NCBI RefSeq assembly: GCF_000374045.1
Contig: NZ_KB893337.1
Location: 124,172 to 188,171, forward strand
DNA: 64,000 bases
From: Segetibacter koreensis DSM 18137
Lineage (GTDB): Bacteria > Bacteroidota > Bacteroidia > Chitinophagales > Chitinophagaceae
Direction of reading: 5' to 3'
Shown: piece by piece, positions 56,603-64,000 of the stretch
How positions within the stretch are numbered: the first letter of the stretch is position 1
Layout of the letters: each line of letters starts with the position of its first letter
Translations under genes and position numbers: made by a program
The notes under the pieces: generated by a model
What the model was told of the DNA's origin: nothing
What the model saw: only the letters and a program-made list of their open reading frames with translations
Database searches by the model: none

Positions 56603-56848
56603 ATGAAAAAAGTGATAAAGAAATTGAAGCTGGCATTAGTGATAGGTATGATTACTATACCGACTATTCTGATAGCACAAGGTGGAACTCCGACGGATCC
56701 GGGAGATGGTAACAATGATACAAATGATGCGGATGTGCCGTTTGATGGAGGTGTCAGCCTGCTTGTTGCAGCAGGAATCGGATACGGAATAAAAAAGGTG
56801 TACGATAAGAAAAAACAAGAAAAAGATCCACAGGTAAGTGAAAAATAA
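56603..56848 (+). CDS. Small secreted protein with CTERM-like tail
   Basis: The 81-residue protein has a signal peptide (VIKKLKLALVIGMITIPTILIAQ). A short Pro/Gly/Asp/Asn linker follows. A C-terminal tripartite tail reads VPFDGG (45-50), a hydrophobic stretch VSLLVAAGIGYGI and a basic run KKVYDKKKQ. Motif, transmembrane segment and basic tail in that order resemble short CTERM protein-sorting signals. It is downstream of the T9SS protein on the same strand. I have no experimental function for it. Confidence 0.8.
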   Translation: MKKVIKKLKLALVIGMITIPTILIAQGGTPTDPGDGNNDTNDADVPFDGGVSLLVAAGIGYGIKKVYDKKKQEKDPQVSEK

Positions 56849-56952
56849 AAGCCGAATTGAACACTCATCAAAAACGCTGCAACATAATCCAAAATTTGAA
56901 ATTAGGAGTGAAGGAACAGCAGCGGACTCGCTAATTGTTGGTTTAGCAGCGT

Positions 56953-57642
56953 TCATCCAAAATGAATAACTTCATTTAGCTTTTGCTGATTAAGTATTGA
57001 AATATTTTTATCTGCTACAGCTATTATATTCTCACTTGCCAATTCATTCAAAGTTCTGAAAACAGTTTCATATGTGGTACCTACGTATGAAGCCAAGTCT
57101 TGTCGGCTAAGCCTTATTGCAAAAAAACCTTCTTCTGTTTCACCAAATTTTTCTTTCAGTTTTAATAGTCCATAAGCAATGCGGCCTTTCACCGACATGT
57201 GCGCAAGGTTTCTCATCCTTTTTTCGGATTCCTGCAATTCTTCAGCATAAAACATTAATAAGTTATAAGCATATTCATAATTCACTTTTAGTGTAGTATG
57301 AAAAAAATCAAGGTCGATGAAGCACGCACTAACCGATTCAAGTGCTGTACCTGAGATGGGATAAATGGTTTCTTTTCCTAAGCCCCGATGCCCTATGATA
57401 TCGCCAGGACCTGCAAAACGCACGATAAGTTCTTTATCTTCTCCCCACTTTTTGTGCACTTTTGCCTTTCCTGAAACCAGGAAGTAAATACCGGTTACCT
57501 CATCACCTTCTTTAAAAAGTAATTCGCCTTTTTTAAAATCATATGTTTTTCTATTAATATCCAGCGCGGGCAACCATTCCTTTAAACAACCTCTGCATAA
57601 AGAACAGCTTTTGAGGTCACAGTTGTTTTTATTCCTCTTCAT
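56953..57642 (-). CDS. Crp/Fnr-family regulator with N-terminal cysteine cluster
   Basis: The 229-residue regulator has Cys8, Cys13, Cys16 and Cys19 near the N-terminus, and Cys107 within the cNMP-binding fold (about 25-145). The HTH at about 165-225 includes SRQDLASYVGTTYETVFRTLNEL. Its recognition helix keeps Glu and Arg in an E-T-V-F-R pattern (FNR: E-T-V-S-R). The Cys arrangement resembles an FNR-type iron-sulfur O2/NO sensor, although spacing is not identical. It is encoded beside cobA and nirB and is the likely regulator of the nitrite cluster (inference). Confidence 0.88.
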   Translation of the reverse strand: MKRNKNNCDLKSCSLCRGCLKEWLPALDINRKTYDFKKGELLFKEGDEVTGIYFLVSGKAKVHKKWGEDKELIVRFAGPGDIIGHRGLGKETIYPISGTALESVSACFIDLDFFHTTLKVNYEYAYNLLMFYAEELQESEKRMRNLAHMSVKGRIAYGLLKLKEKFGETEEGFFAIRLSRQDLASYVGTTYETVFRTLNELASENIIAVADKNISILNQQKLNEVIHFG

Positions 57643-57744
57643 TAAGGAAAGATAGCGTATACATATAAAGCGGCAAAGACACTGGAAGCAAGAATGTATA
57701 ATTTTTCAGTTCCGCCTTTTAGTGGCCGTAACTTTTTAAAATAA

Positions 57745-58512
57745 TTATAAAACCATTTTACCAACCTGCGATTTTGCATACTCCTTTATTAAAGTAGGAT
57801 GAAGATTAACTACCTCTCCTACCATAATAATTGCCGGGTTAGATATCTCTGCATATTGAGCCCGGTAATAAATATCTTTCACCTTACCTATTACCATTTT
57901 TTCTTTTGCTGTTGTACCGTCCTGAATAATGGCAACCGGAGTTTCACTTTTACCAAACTCTGCAAATATTTCCATGATTGTTTCCAGCTTGCTCATCGCC
58001 ATTAATATAATAACAGTAGCACTTGATTGCGCGGCGAGTTTTATATCTGCAGAAATTTCTCCTGACTGAGTTGTTCCTGTTGTTACCCAAAAGCTTTCAT
58101 TTATACCGCGACATGTTAATGGTATCATCTGAGAAGCAGGCACCGCTAATGCACTGGAAATGCCCGGAATAACTTCTACTTCAATTCCCGCTTCGCGGGC
58201 AGCATTTATTTCTTCCATAGCACGACCAAATACAAACGGGTCGCCACCTTTTAGACGCACTACCCTCCCATGTGATATCGCATACTCTATTATCAGGTTG
58301 TTTATTTCGTTTTGAGATAAAGCATGACATCCAAAACGTTTTCCTACAAACTGCTTTATTGCACCTGGAGAGGCATATTCTAATAATATATCATTTGCTA
58401 ATGCATCATATAATATAACATCTGCATTCTGTATTGCTTTTATTGCTTTTAAGGTAATCAATTCCGGGTCTCCCGGACCCGCACCAACTAATGAAATTAA
58501 GTTCTTTTTCAT
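57745..58512 (-). CDS. cobA: Uroporphyrinogen-III C-methyltransferase (siroheme/cobalamin branch)
   Basis: The 255-residue SUMT has the family start SLVGAGPGDPELITLKAIKAIQNADVILYDALAN and VVRLKGGDPFVFGRAMEEI. The C-terminal VWTTG-type SAM-binding region reads FWVTTGTTQSG. It makes precorrin-2, the precursor of siroheme used by NirB. It is divergent from nirB with a 210-bp spacer that holds an FNR-type palindrome. The Fnr-like gene follows on the same strand. Confidence 0.95.
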   Translation of the reverse strand: MKKNLISLVGAGPGDPELITLKAIKAIQNADVILYDALANDILLEYASPGAIKQFVGKRFGCHALSQNEINNLIIEYAISHGRVVRLKGGDPFVFGRAMEEINAAREAGIEVEVIPGISSALAVPASQMIPLTCRGINESFWVTTGTTQSGEISADIKLAAQSSATVIILMAMSKLETIMEIFAEFGKSETPVAIIQDGTTAKEKMVIGKVKDIYYRAQYAEISNPAIIMVGEVVNLHPTLIKEYAKSQVGKMVL

Positions 58513-58593
58513 ATTATTTTTTAAAATATGTAAAGTATTTTTATAAAAAGAACTAAAAAAAGTGCTTTTGTAAAAAAAAACTGTGTAAATTTA

Positions 58594-58605
58594 TGATATA
58601 AATCA
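58594..58605. promoter_or_regulatory. FNR-type box in the cobA/nirB divergent region
   Basis: TGATATAAATCA matches TGATnnnnATCA exactly. The centre lies 87 bp before the cobA ATG (-) and 123 bp before the nirB ATG (+). The adjacent Fnr-like regulator keeps the Glu-Arg pair used to read this half-site, so co-regulation of siroheme synthesis and nitrite reductase is likely. Confidence 0.6.
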
Positions 58606-58722
58606 CAAAAAGCAGTTGATTTTGTAATAAAAATAATAAAAAAGATCACATACACTGTTTTTTAATATGTTTTACCGCTTGCCATTTTAATTGTTGTAAA
58701 TTATTTTTAAACTCCTAACGCT

Positions 58723-61251
58723 ATGAAAATTGTAATCATTGGCAACGGTATGGTCGGCTACAAATTCTGCGAGAAACTGGTAGCAAAGTTTAACGCTCAC
58801 TCATCTTTATCCATAACAGTTTTTGGTGAAGAAGTAAGACCTGCATATGACAGGGTTCACTTAAGTGAATACTTTGCAGGCAAAAGCGCAGAAGACTTAT
58901 CTATGGCTCCTGCACAGTGGTATGCAGATAATCATATAAAACTTCACCTCGGCGACCCCGTACAAAGTATTGACAGGTTAAATAAAACGGTGCATTCACT
59001 TCACGGAATTACTGCTCCTTATGACTTTTTAATATTAGCCACAGGCTCCTCTGCCTTTGTTCCACCCATACCAGGAGTGGAAAAACAAGGTGTCTTTATA
59101 TACAGGACTATAGAGGACCTGGAAATGATGACTGAGTATGCTAAGAAATCAAAGACAGGCGCTGTAATAGGTGGCGGCTTGTTAGGTCTGGAAGCTGCAA
59201 AGGCTATGTTGGATTTAGGAATAACTGATACACAGGTCATAGAGTTTGCCCCACGGTTGATGCCTCGGCAGATAGATGATGCAGGGTCTAAAATACTTCA
59301 ATCAAAGCTGGAAGCGCTTGGGTTGAAAATACATACTAGTAAGAATACTTCAACTATACTTGGTGATGATTGTATTACCGGAATGCGATTTTCTGATGAT
59401 ACACATATAGATGTGGATATGCTGGTGATTTCAGCCGGTATAAAACCAAGAGATGAAATTGCAAAGCTTGCAGGTCTAGAAGTTGGGCAGCGTGGTGGCA
59501 TTGTGGTAAATGAACGCATGCAAACAAACGACCCACACATTTTTGCTATAGGAGAATGTGCATTATATAAAGGAATGATTTACGGACTGGTTGCACCGGG
59601 TTATGAAATGGCTGATGTAGTAGCAACCAGGCTTGCAGGTGGAGAAAAAACTTTTACGGGATATGACATGAGCACCAAGCTTAAACTGATTGGCGTTGAC
59701 GTAGCGAGCTTTGGTGACCCTTTTATACCTCAGGCGGATTGCAGGACAGTTGTGTTTGAGGACACAATGAAAGGTATTTACAAACGAATAAATATTACTA
59801 AAGATGGTAAACATCTTTTAGGCGGTGTATTGATAGGTGATGCAGAGGCATACAATATGTTACTGCAAACCACAAAGAGCAAACTTGCCTTACCTCCAAA
59901 TCCTGAAGATGTAATACTTGGTTCAAGAGGTGGCGCTGAAGGGGAAGGCGGTGCTGGTGTAGCAGGACTGCCTGACGATGCATTAATATGTAGCTGTGAA
60001 GCAATAACCAAAGGGCATATTTGTAATTCGGTAACTGAACAGGGATGCGAAAGTGTTGACGCAATAAAGAAATGCACCAAAGCCGGTACAGGTTGTGGCG
60101 GTTGTGTTCCTATGCTGAAGGACCTGATGGTGCATACCATGAAGTCGCAAGGAAAATATGTGCGCAATGTATTGTGTGAACATTTTAGTTACTCACGACA
60201 AGAGTTGTACGATTTAGTTAAAGTGAAACAATTGAAATCGTATGATGCAGTGTTAGATGAAATTGGTCACGGCGATGGATGCGAAGTTTGCAAACCTGCT
60301 GTTGCATCTATACTTGCAAGTTTGTGGAATGAAATGATTTTGAAGAAAGGAAATGATACTGCACAAGATAGCAACGACCGTTACTTAGCTAACATTCAAA
60401 AAGGTGGAACTTACTCTGTTGTACCACGCGTTCCAGGTGGAGAAATCACTCCTGAAAAACTGATAGTTATCGGGCAAGTTGCTCAGAAGTATAATCTGTA
60501 TACGAAAATAACAGGCGGTCAACGTATTGATTTATTTGGCGCCCACTTAAATGACCTGCCTGCCATTTGGAAAGAACTGATTGAAGCAGGTTTTGAAAGT
60601 GGCCATGCTTATGGTAAAGCCTTGCGTACAGTTAAAAGCTGTGTCGGTTCTACGTGGTGCCGCTTCGGTTTGCACGACAGCGTCAGCTATGCGATAAGAA
60701 TTGAAGAACGCTACCGGGGTTTACGCGCTCCGCACAAAATAAAGTCAGCAGTTTCAGGTTGTGTTCGTGAATGTGCTGAAGCACAATCTAAAGACTTTGG
60801 AATTATTGCTACAGAAAAGGGTTGGAACCTTTATGTATGTGGCAATGGCGGTTCTAAGCCTCAACATGCTCTTTTACTTGCTACTGATTTAGACAGCGAA
60901 ACCTGTATTAAATATATTGATAGATTTCTTATGTTTTATATAAAAACAGCAGACCCGCTAACCCGTACCGCAACCTGGCTAAATAAAATGGAAGGTGGAA
61001 TTGATTATTTAAGAAATGTGGTTGTAAATGATAGCCTGGGTATTGGTCAACAGTTGGAAGAAGAAATGCAACTACTTGTTGATAGTTATGAATGCGAATG
61101 GAAAGCTGTTGTAGAAAATCCGGAATTGCAAAAACGTTTCTCTCATTTTGTAAACGCACCAGAAGAAAAAGACCCGACAATAAAATTTGAACCATTGAGA
61201 GAACAGAAGAAAGCGACGGAGTGGAAACCCCAACCCCTAAAGGGGCTTTAA
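58723..61251 (+). CDS. nirB: Nitrite reductase [NAD(P)H], large subunit
   Basis: The 842-residue protein has an FAD fold from IGNGMVGYKF, a second nucleotide-binding motif AVIGGGLLGLEAAKA, and a Gly-rich stretch. A BFD-like 2Fe-2S domain follows (CSCEAITKGHIC...CTKAGTGCGGC, about 425-465). Siroheme/4Fe-4S ligands Cys640, Cys646 (CVGSTWC), Cys680 and Cys684 (GCVREC) are intact. It reduces nitrite to ammonia in the cytoplasm. The last codons lie inside a GC-rich inverted repeat that encodes PQPLKGL. It is probably co-transcribed with nirD. Confidence 0.96.
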   Translation: MKIVIIGNGMVGYKFCEKLVAKFNAHSSLSITVFGEEVRPAYDRVHLSEYFAGKSAEDLSMAPAQWYADNHIKLHLGDPVQSIDRLNKTVHSLHGITAPYDFLILATGSSAFVPPIPGVEKQGVFIYRTIEDLEMMTEYAKKSKTGAVIGGGLLGLEAAKAMLDLGITDTQVIEFAPRLMPRQIDDAGSKILQSKLEALGLKIHTSKNTSTILGDDCITGMRFSDDTHIDVDMLVISAGIKPRDEIAKLAGLEVGQRGGIVVNERMQTNDPHIFAIGECALYKGMIYGLVAPGYEMADVVATRLAGGEKTFTGYDMSTKLKLIGVDVASFGDPFIPQADCRTVVFEDTMKGIYKRINITKDGKHLLGGVLIGDAEAYNMLLQTTKSKLALPPNPEDVILGSRGGAEGEGGAGVAGLPDDALICSCEAITKGHICNSVTEQGCESVDAIKKCTKAGTGCGGCVPMLKDLMVHTMKSQGKYVRNVLCEHFSYSRQELYDLVKVKQLKSYDAVLDEIGHGDGCEVCKPAVASILASLWNEMILKKGNDTAQDSNDRYLANIQKGGTYSVVPRVPGGEITPEKLIVIGQVAQKYNLYTKITGGQRIDLFGAHLNDLPAIWKELIEAGFESGHAYGKALRTVKSCVGSTWCRFGLHDSVSYAIRIEERYRGLRAPHKIKSAVSGCVRECAEAQSKDFGIIATEKGWNLYVCGNGGSKPQHALLLATDLDSETCIKYIDRFLMFYIKTADPLTRTATWLNKMEGGIDYLRNVVVNDSLGIGQQLEEEMQLLVDSYECEWKAVVENPELQKRFSHFVNAPEEKDPTIKFEPLREQKKATEWKPQPLKGL

Positions 61252-61306
61252 GACAAAACTAGAAGACACGTTCAGGACTTTCTGTACTCCCCTTTAGGGG
61301 CTGGGG
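61228..61306. repeat. GC-rich inverted repeat overlapping the nirB end
   Basis: Arm 61228-61245 (CCCCAACCCCTAAAGGGG) pairs with arm 61289-61306 across a 43-nt loop, with one G-U pair in RNA. Each arm also contains a self-complementary CCCCTAAAGGGG core. It may act as a terminator, mRNA stabiliser or mobile repeat. Confidence 0.7.
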
Positions 61307-61318
61307 GTAGTGCTAACA

Positions 61319-61338
61319 GTACAAGAGTGCGACGCAAC
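61319..61338 (+). repeat. Dispersed 20-bp intergenic repeat, copy 5
   Basis: GTACAAGAGTGCGACGCAAC lies between nirB and nirD, 12 nt after the GC-rich inverted repeat. It is the reference form used here. Confidence 0.75.
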
Positions 61339-61536
61339 GGATGTTTCGACAGAGTTACAAATGATTGGTTCATAAAAATTCTTATTATAAATATCTCTCA
61401 TAAAAAGGTTTAAAACGCCTTTTTATCCTCACGATTTGCCTGCTTTTGATTGCCTTCAAACGACCAGCCTGCCATATGGAATTTTAGGAAAGAATGTTAC
61501 TGCCATAACTGTTCATAACCTTAAAATTTCATAACA

Positions 61537-61920
61537 ATGAATAATCCCATTACTGAAAACCTTACATGGTTTCCCGCTTGCAAAACTTATGATGTGCCAG
61601 ACAACGGAGGCGTTTGTGTGAAATATAAACACAAACAAATTGCTCTGTTCAACTTCACTCGTCGTGGTGAATGGTACGCTTCTCAAAACATGTGTCCCCA
61701 CCGGATGCAGATGGCTCTAAGCCGCGGCATGATTGGTTCTCTTGAAGGAGAGCCCAAGATTGCCTGTCCTTTTCACAAGAAAAACTTCTCCCTAATTGAC
61801 GGCCGCTGCATGAGTGGCGATGATTACAAGATTAAAACGTACCCCGTAAAAATTGAAGACGATTTAGTGTTCATAGGTGTGTCTGAGGAAGAAGACCATT
61901 ATGAAACAGTATGCGTATAA
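61537..61920 (+). CDS. nirD: Nitrite reductase small subunit, Rieske type
   Basis: The 127-residue protein is a single Rieske-fold domain. The ligand pairs Cys53/His55 (CPH) and Cys77/His80 (CPFH) are both present, so it can bind a 2Fe-2S cluster. NirD of some bacteria lacks these ligands. It pairs with NirB in the assimilatory nitrite reductase. It is co-directional with nirB after a 285-bp spacer that holds the repeats. Confidence 0.92.
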   Translation: MNNPITENLTWFPACKTYDVPDNGGVCVKYKHKQIALFNFTRRGEWYASQNMCPHRMQMALSRGMIGSLEGEPKIACPFHKKNFSLIDGRCMSGDDYKIKTYPVKIEDDLVFIGVSEEEDHYETVCV

Positions 61921-61924
61921 AAAG

Positions 61925-61955
61925 AAGCCCGGACAGGCTGCCACCTGCCGGACTT
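61925..61955 (+). terminator. Hairpin after nirD
   Basis: An imperfect stem (AAG, CCGG and CAGG pairing with CCTG, CCGG and CTT; loop CTGCCA) starts 5 nt after the nirD stop. It is followed by a T-rich tract (AAGTTTTAAAT). Confidence 0.55.
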
Positions 61956-61998
61956 AAGTTTTAAATAAAAACACTCACTTAAAACCCGGACAAAACTA

Positions 61999-63342
61999 AT
62001 GAAAAAACATTCTATCATTCCAGCTGCTACCGTACTCATTTGTTCGGCAGCAGGTATTCGAACGAATGCACAACTTTCGCTATCGGCGCAGCTAAGAACA
62101 AGAACTGAACTAAGAGACGGACAGGGGTCACCGCTACCTACAGGAGCTGCCCCTGCATTTTTTACATCTCAACGTACCAGGTTAAACGTTGGCTACAACA
62201 TGTACCGTTTGAAGTTTGGAGTAACACTGCAGGACGTACGTGTGTGGGGACAAGATGTTTCAACCATTAACCGCACCACAACAGCAGACAACAACAGCCT
62301 ACTGCTTCATGAAGCATGGGCGGAAATATTGTTGACAGATACAATTGTAAAGAACAAAGCCTTAAGCCTTAAAATAGGAAGACAGGAACTTGTTTATGAC
62401 GACCAAAGATTAATAGGAAATCTGGATTGGCTGCAGCAAGGTCGCCGGCATGATGCAGCAGTTTTAAAATATGAAACAAAAGGCTGGATGGTTCACTTAG
62501 CAGCTGCTTTTAATCAAAACAAGGAAAATGTATCAGGAACCATTTATAATAGTACACCTGCGGGAAACTATACCAGCAGCACCAACGGTGGTACAATGTA
62601 TAAAAGCATGCAGTTTTTGTATGTCGGGAAAAAGCTAAAAAATGGAAATGCTTCGTTTTTGTTCTTTACCGACCAATTTAGCAAGTACAGTACAGACAGT
62701 GTGAATAACAAGACTTACCAGCAGGGAAGCTGGGGCAGGGCAACAACTGGCTTTTATGTAAATAACACATTTAATAAAGTAGGCGTTACCGGTTCTGCTT
62801 ACTACCAGTTTGGCAAAACTGCTACTTCGCAAAAATTAAGTGCTGTCTTATTAAGTGCGTTCGCCCAATATGGTTTTAGTAAAAAAATTAATGCTGGTGT
62901 TGGCGTTGATTACACTTCAGGAGGTTCTAAGGGAACTACCAGTAACACCTTTGACCCTTTGTATGGAACGCCACATAAGTTCTGGGGTTTGATGGATTAC
63001 TTCTATGCAGCAAATCCGTTTGGTAAAGGAGGATTGACAGATTATTATTTAAAAGCAAAGTATAAAGCATCGGATAAATTTTCACTCGCTACAGACCTCC
63101 ATCAATTCAGCAGTGCAACCAGCATTGGTACCGGCGATAACAAAAAGAATTTTGGACAGGAATTAGACATAACAGGTTCATACACACTCACAAAACAAAT
63201 TGGCATAGAAGCAGGATATGCACACTTTTTTGCAACTCCACTACTCACTTCTGCAACTATTAAAAACGTAACAAACGGAAAAACAAGCGCAAACTGGGCG
63301 TACGTAATGATAAACATTAAACCAGATTTCCTCTTCAAATAA
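61999..63342 (+). CDS. Alginate-export-family outer-membrane porin
   Basis: The 447-residue protein has a signal peptide ending in TNAQ. It starts LSAQLRTRTELRDGQGSPLP, then SQRTRLNVGYNMYRLKFGVTLQDVRVWG, a pattern typical of alginate-export (AlgE-like) barrels. The remainder is a beta barrel rich in alternating aromatics, ending VMINIKPDFLFK. In this cluster it is probably a porin for nitrate/nitrite uptake rather than alginate (inference). It lies between nirD and narK. Confidence 0.85.
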   Translation: MKKHSIIPAATVLICSAAGIRTNAQLSLSAQLRTRTELRDGQGSPLPTGAAPAFFTSQRTRLNVGYNMYRLKFGVTLQDVRVWGQDVSTINRTTTADNNSLLLHEAWAEILLTDTIVKNKALSLKIGRQELVYDDQRLIGNLDWLQQGRRHDAAVLKYETKGWMVHLAAAFNQNKENVSGTIYNSTPAGNYTSSTNGGTMYKSMQFLYVGKKLKNGNASFLFFTDQFSKYSTDSVNNKTYQQGSWGRATTGFYVNNTFNKVGVTGSAYYQFGKTATSQKLSAVLLSAFAQYGFSKKINAGVGVDYTSGGSKGTTSNTFDPLYGTPHKFWGLMDYFYAANPFGKGGLTDYYLKAKYKASDKFSLATDLHQFSSATSIGTGDNKKNFGQELDITGSYTLTKQIGIEAGYAHFFATPLLTSATIKNVTNGKTSANWAYVMINIKPDFLFK

Positions 63343-63401
63343 TTAAACGGGTTGCCTGCCATAACCTCAACAAAAATCATACACCCGTAATACATCAACT
63401 T

Positions 63402-64000
63402 ATGTCTGTTCCAACATCTCAACAACCACTAACAAAATTAAATATACTTAGCCTGAAAGGCATACAAATGAAGAGCTTCCACACAACGTGGCTCATGTTC
63501 TTTGTGTGTTTCTTTGGCTGGTTCGGATTAGCGCCTTTAATGCCAACCATTCGCGAAAACCTTCACCTTACAAAAGGACAAGTTGGTAATCTTATTATCG
63601 TTTCTGTTTCTTCAACTATAATTGCACGCCTTATTATCGGTAAACTTTGCGATAGCTGGGGACCACGTAAAACCGCTGTTCGTTTGTTACTGCTTGGTTC
63701 ACTACCTGTATTTCTTGTAGGTCTCTCAAAAGACTATACAACATTCTTACTGTTTAGGGCTGCTATTGGCATCATCGGAGCTTCGTTTGTAATCACCCAG
63801 TTTCACACCTCTATGATGTTTGCATCAAATATAAAAGGCACTGCCAATGCTGTTGCAGGCGGATGGGGTAACCTTGGAGGTGGAGTTACAAACATGGTTA
63901 TGCCAATCATTTTTGCAACTATTGTAGGTATGGGTTTTACAAAAGGTGAAGCATGGCGTTATGCTATGATTGTTCCGGGCGTAATGATGCTGGTTGTTGC
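63402..64000 (+). CDS. narK: NarK/NasA-type nitrate/nitrite transporter, 3' truncated by window edge
   Basis: ATG 63402 opens a frame to the window end (199 codons). It shows the MFS start LMFFVCFFGWFGLAPLMPTIRENL, then DSWGPRK, and the nitrate signature AGGWGNLGGGV. Several membrane helices are visible. It imports nitrate or nitrite for NirBD. A nitrate reductase is expected downstream but is outside the window. Confidence 0.93.
   Translation, partial: MSVPTSQQPLTKLNILSLKGIQMKSFHTTWLMFFVCFFGWFGLAPLMPTIRENLHLTKGQVGNLIIVSVSSTIIARLIIGKLCDSWGPRKTAVRLLLLGSLPVFLVGLSKDYTTFLLFRAAIGIIGASFVITQFHTSMMFASNIKGTANAVAGGWGNLGGGVTNMVMPIIFATIVGMGFTKGEAWRYAMIVPGVMMLVV

Noticed and set aside
56873-56953. 8-bp inverted arms AACGCTGC/GCAGCGTT around the spacer before the Fnr-like gene end
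   Set aside because: Arms are short with a 65-nt gap and no T-run; could be chance.
1-64000. tRNA, rRNA, CRISPR, prophage or IS elements
   Set aside because: No tRNA arm patterns, repeat-spacer arrays, transposase or phage genes were seen by reading the window; a covariance-model scan could still find a small RNA.

Overview
The window looks like a chromosomal segment of a Bacteroidota bacterium, most likely family Chitinophagaceae (inference). Supporting signs are a SusC/SusD pair, TonB-dependent receptors, a type IX secretion (T9SS) C-terminal domain, a DUF2723 membrane protein, GlnRS-based glutaminylation, low GC with AT-rich spacers, and mostly weak Shine-Dalgarno sequences. I see no rRNA, tRNA, CRISPR array, transposase or phage gene. 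Both ends cut genes: the C-terminal half of a BY-kinase on the left and the N-terminal 199 codons of a NarK-type transporter on the right.

Region 1 (0.9-17.2 kb) is a polysaccharide/fucose utilisation locus. It has an AraC regulator, SusC, SusD, a GH29 alpha-L-fucosidase, an FG-GAP/ASPIC lipoprotein, a UxaA-family dehydratase, LutA-LutB-LutC and an SDR dehydrogenase. The simplest reading is capture of a fucosylated glycan, release of L-fucose, oxidation through the non-phosphorylated route, and oxidation of the resulting L-lactate by LutABC. The lactonase, aldolase/hydrolase and sugar permease are not in the window. The SDR has Asn where the family has its catalytic Lys.

Region 2 (17.2-21.3 kb) is a stress island: two tandem-domain UspA proteins, a three-BON protein, a small membrane ORF and a phospholipase D-type enzyme. 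FNR-box-like sites lie in its intergenic regions. Region 3 (21.5-32.9 kb) holds an S9 peptidase, a GNAT, a secreted Gfo/Idh/MocA oxidoreductase, a DUF3500 protein, a lone response regulator, and galactokinase next to a GH36 alpha-galactosidase.

Region 4 (32.9-51.6 kb) is mostly core metabolism. It contains a MoxR-type ATPase with a VWA partner, DUF2723, a DUF481-like protein, a TonB receptor, tilS, glnS, an EVE protein, a solitary LutA paralogue, ribH, a TPR membrane protein, pdhA and divergent recF. Region 5 (51.8-56.9 kb) has a DUF167 protein, a 1355-residue T9SS surface protein and a small CTERM-like partner.

Region 6 (57-64 kb) is a nitrite/nitrate assimilation cluster: an Fnr-like regulator with a cysteine cluster, siroheme methyltransferase cobA, divergent nirB-nirD, an alginate-export-type porin and narK. 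The nirB/cobA divergent region carries an FNR-type palindrome that fits the adjacent regulator.

Across the window a 20-bp repeat (GTACAAGAGTGCGACGCAAC, core TGCGNCGCA) recurs five times, always in the gap between two co-directional genes, plus one degenerate copy. Other structure not explained by ordinary genes: a possible +1 frameshift that hides a hydrophilic tail of the DUF2723 protein, a probable small secreted-protein pseudogene behind a CRP-like palindrome, and a GC-rich inverted repeat that encodes the C-terminus of NirB.
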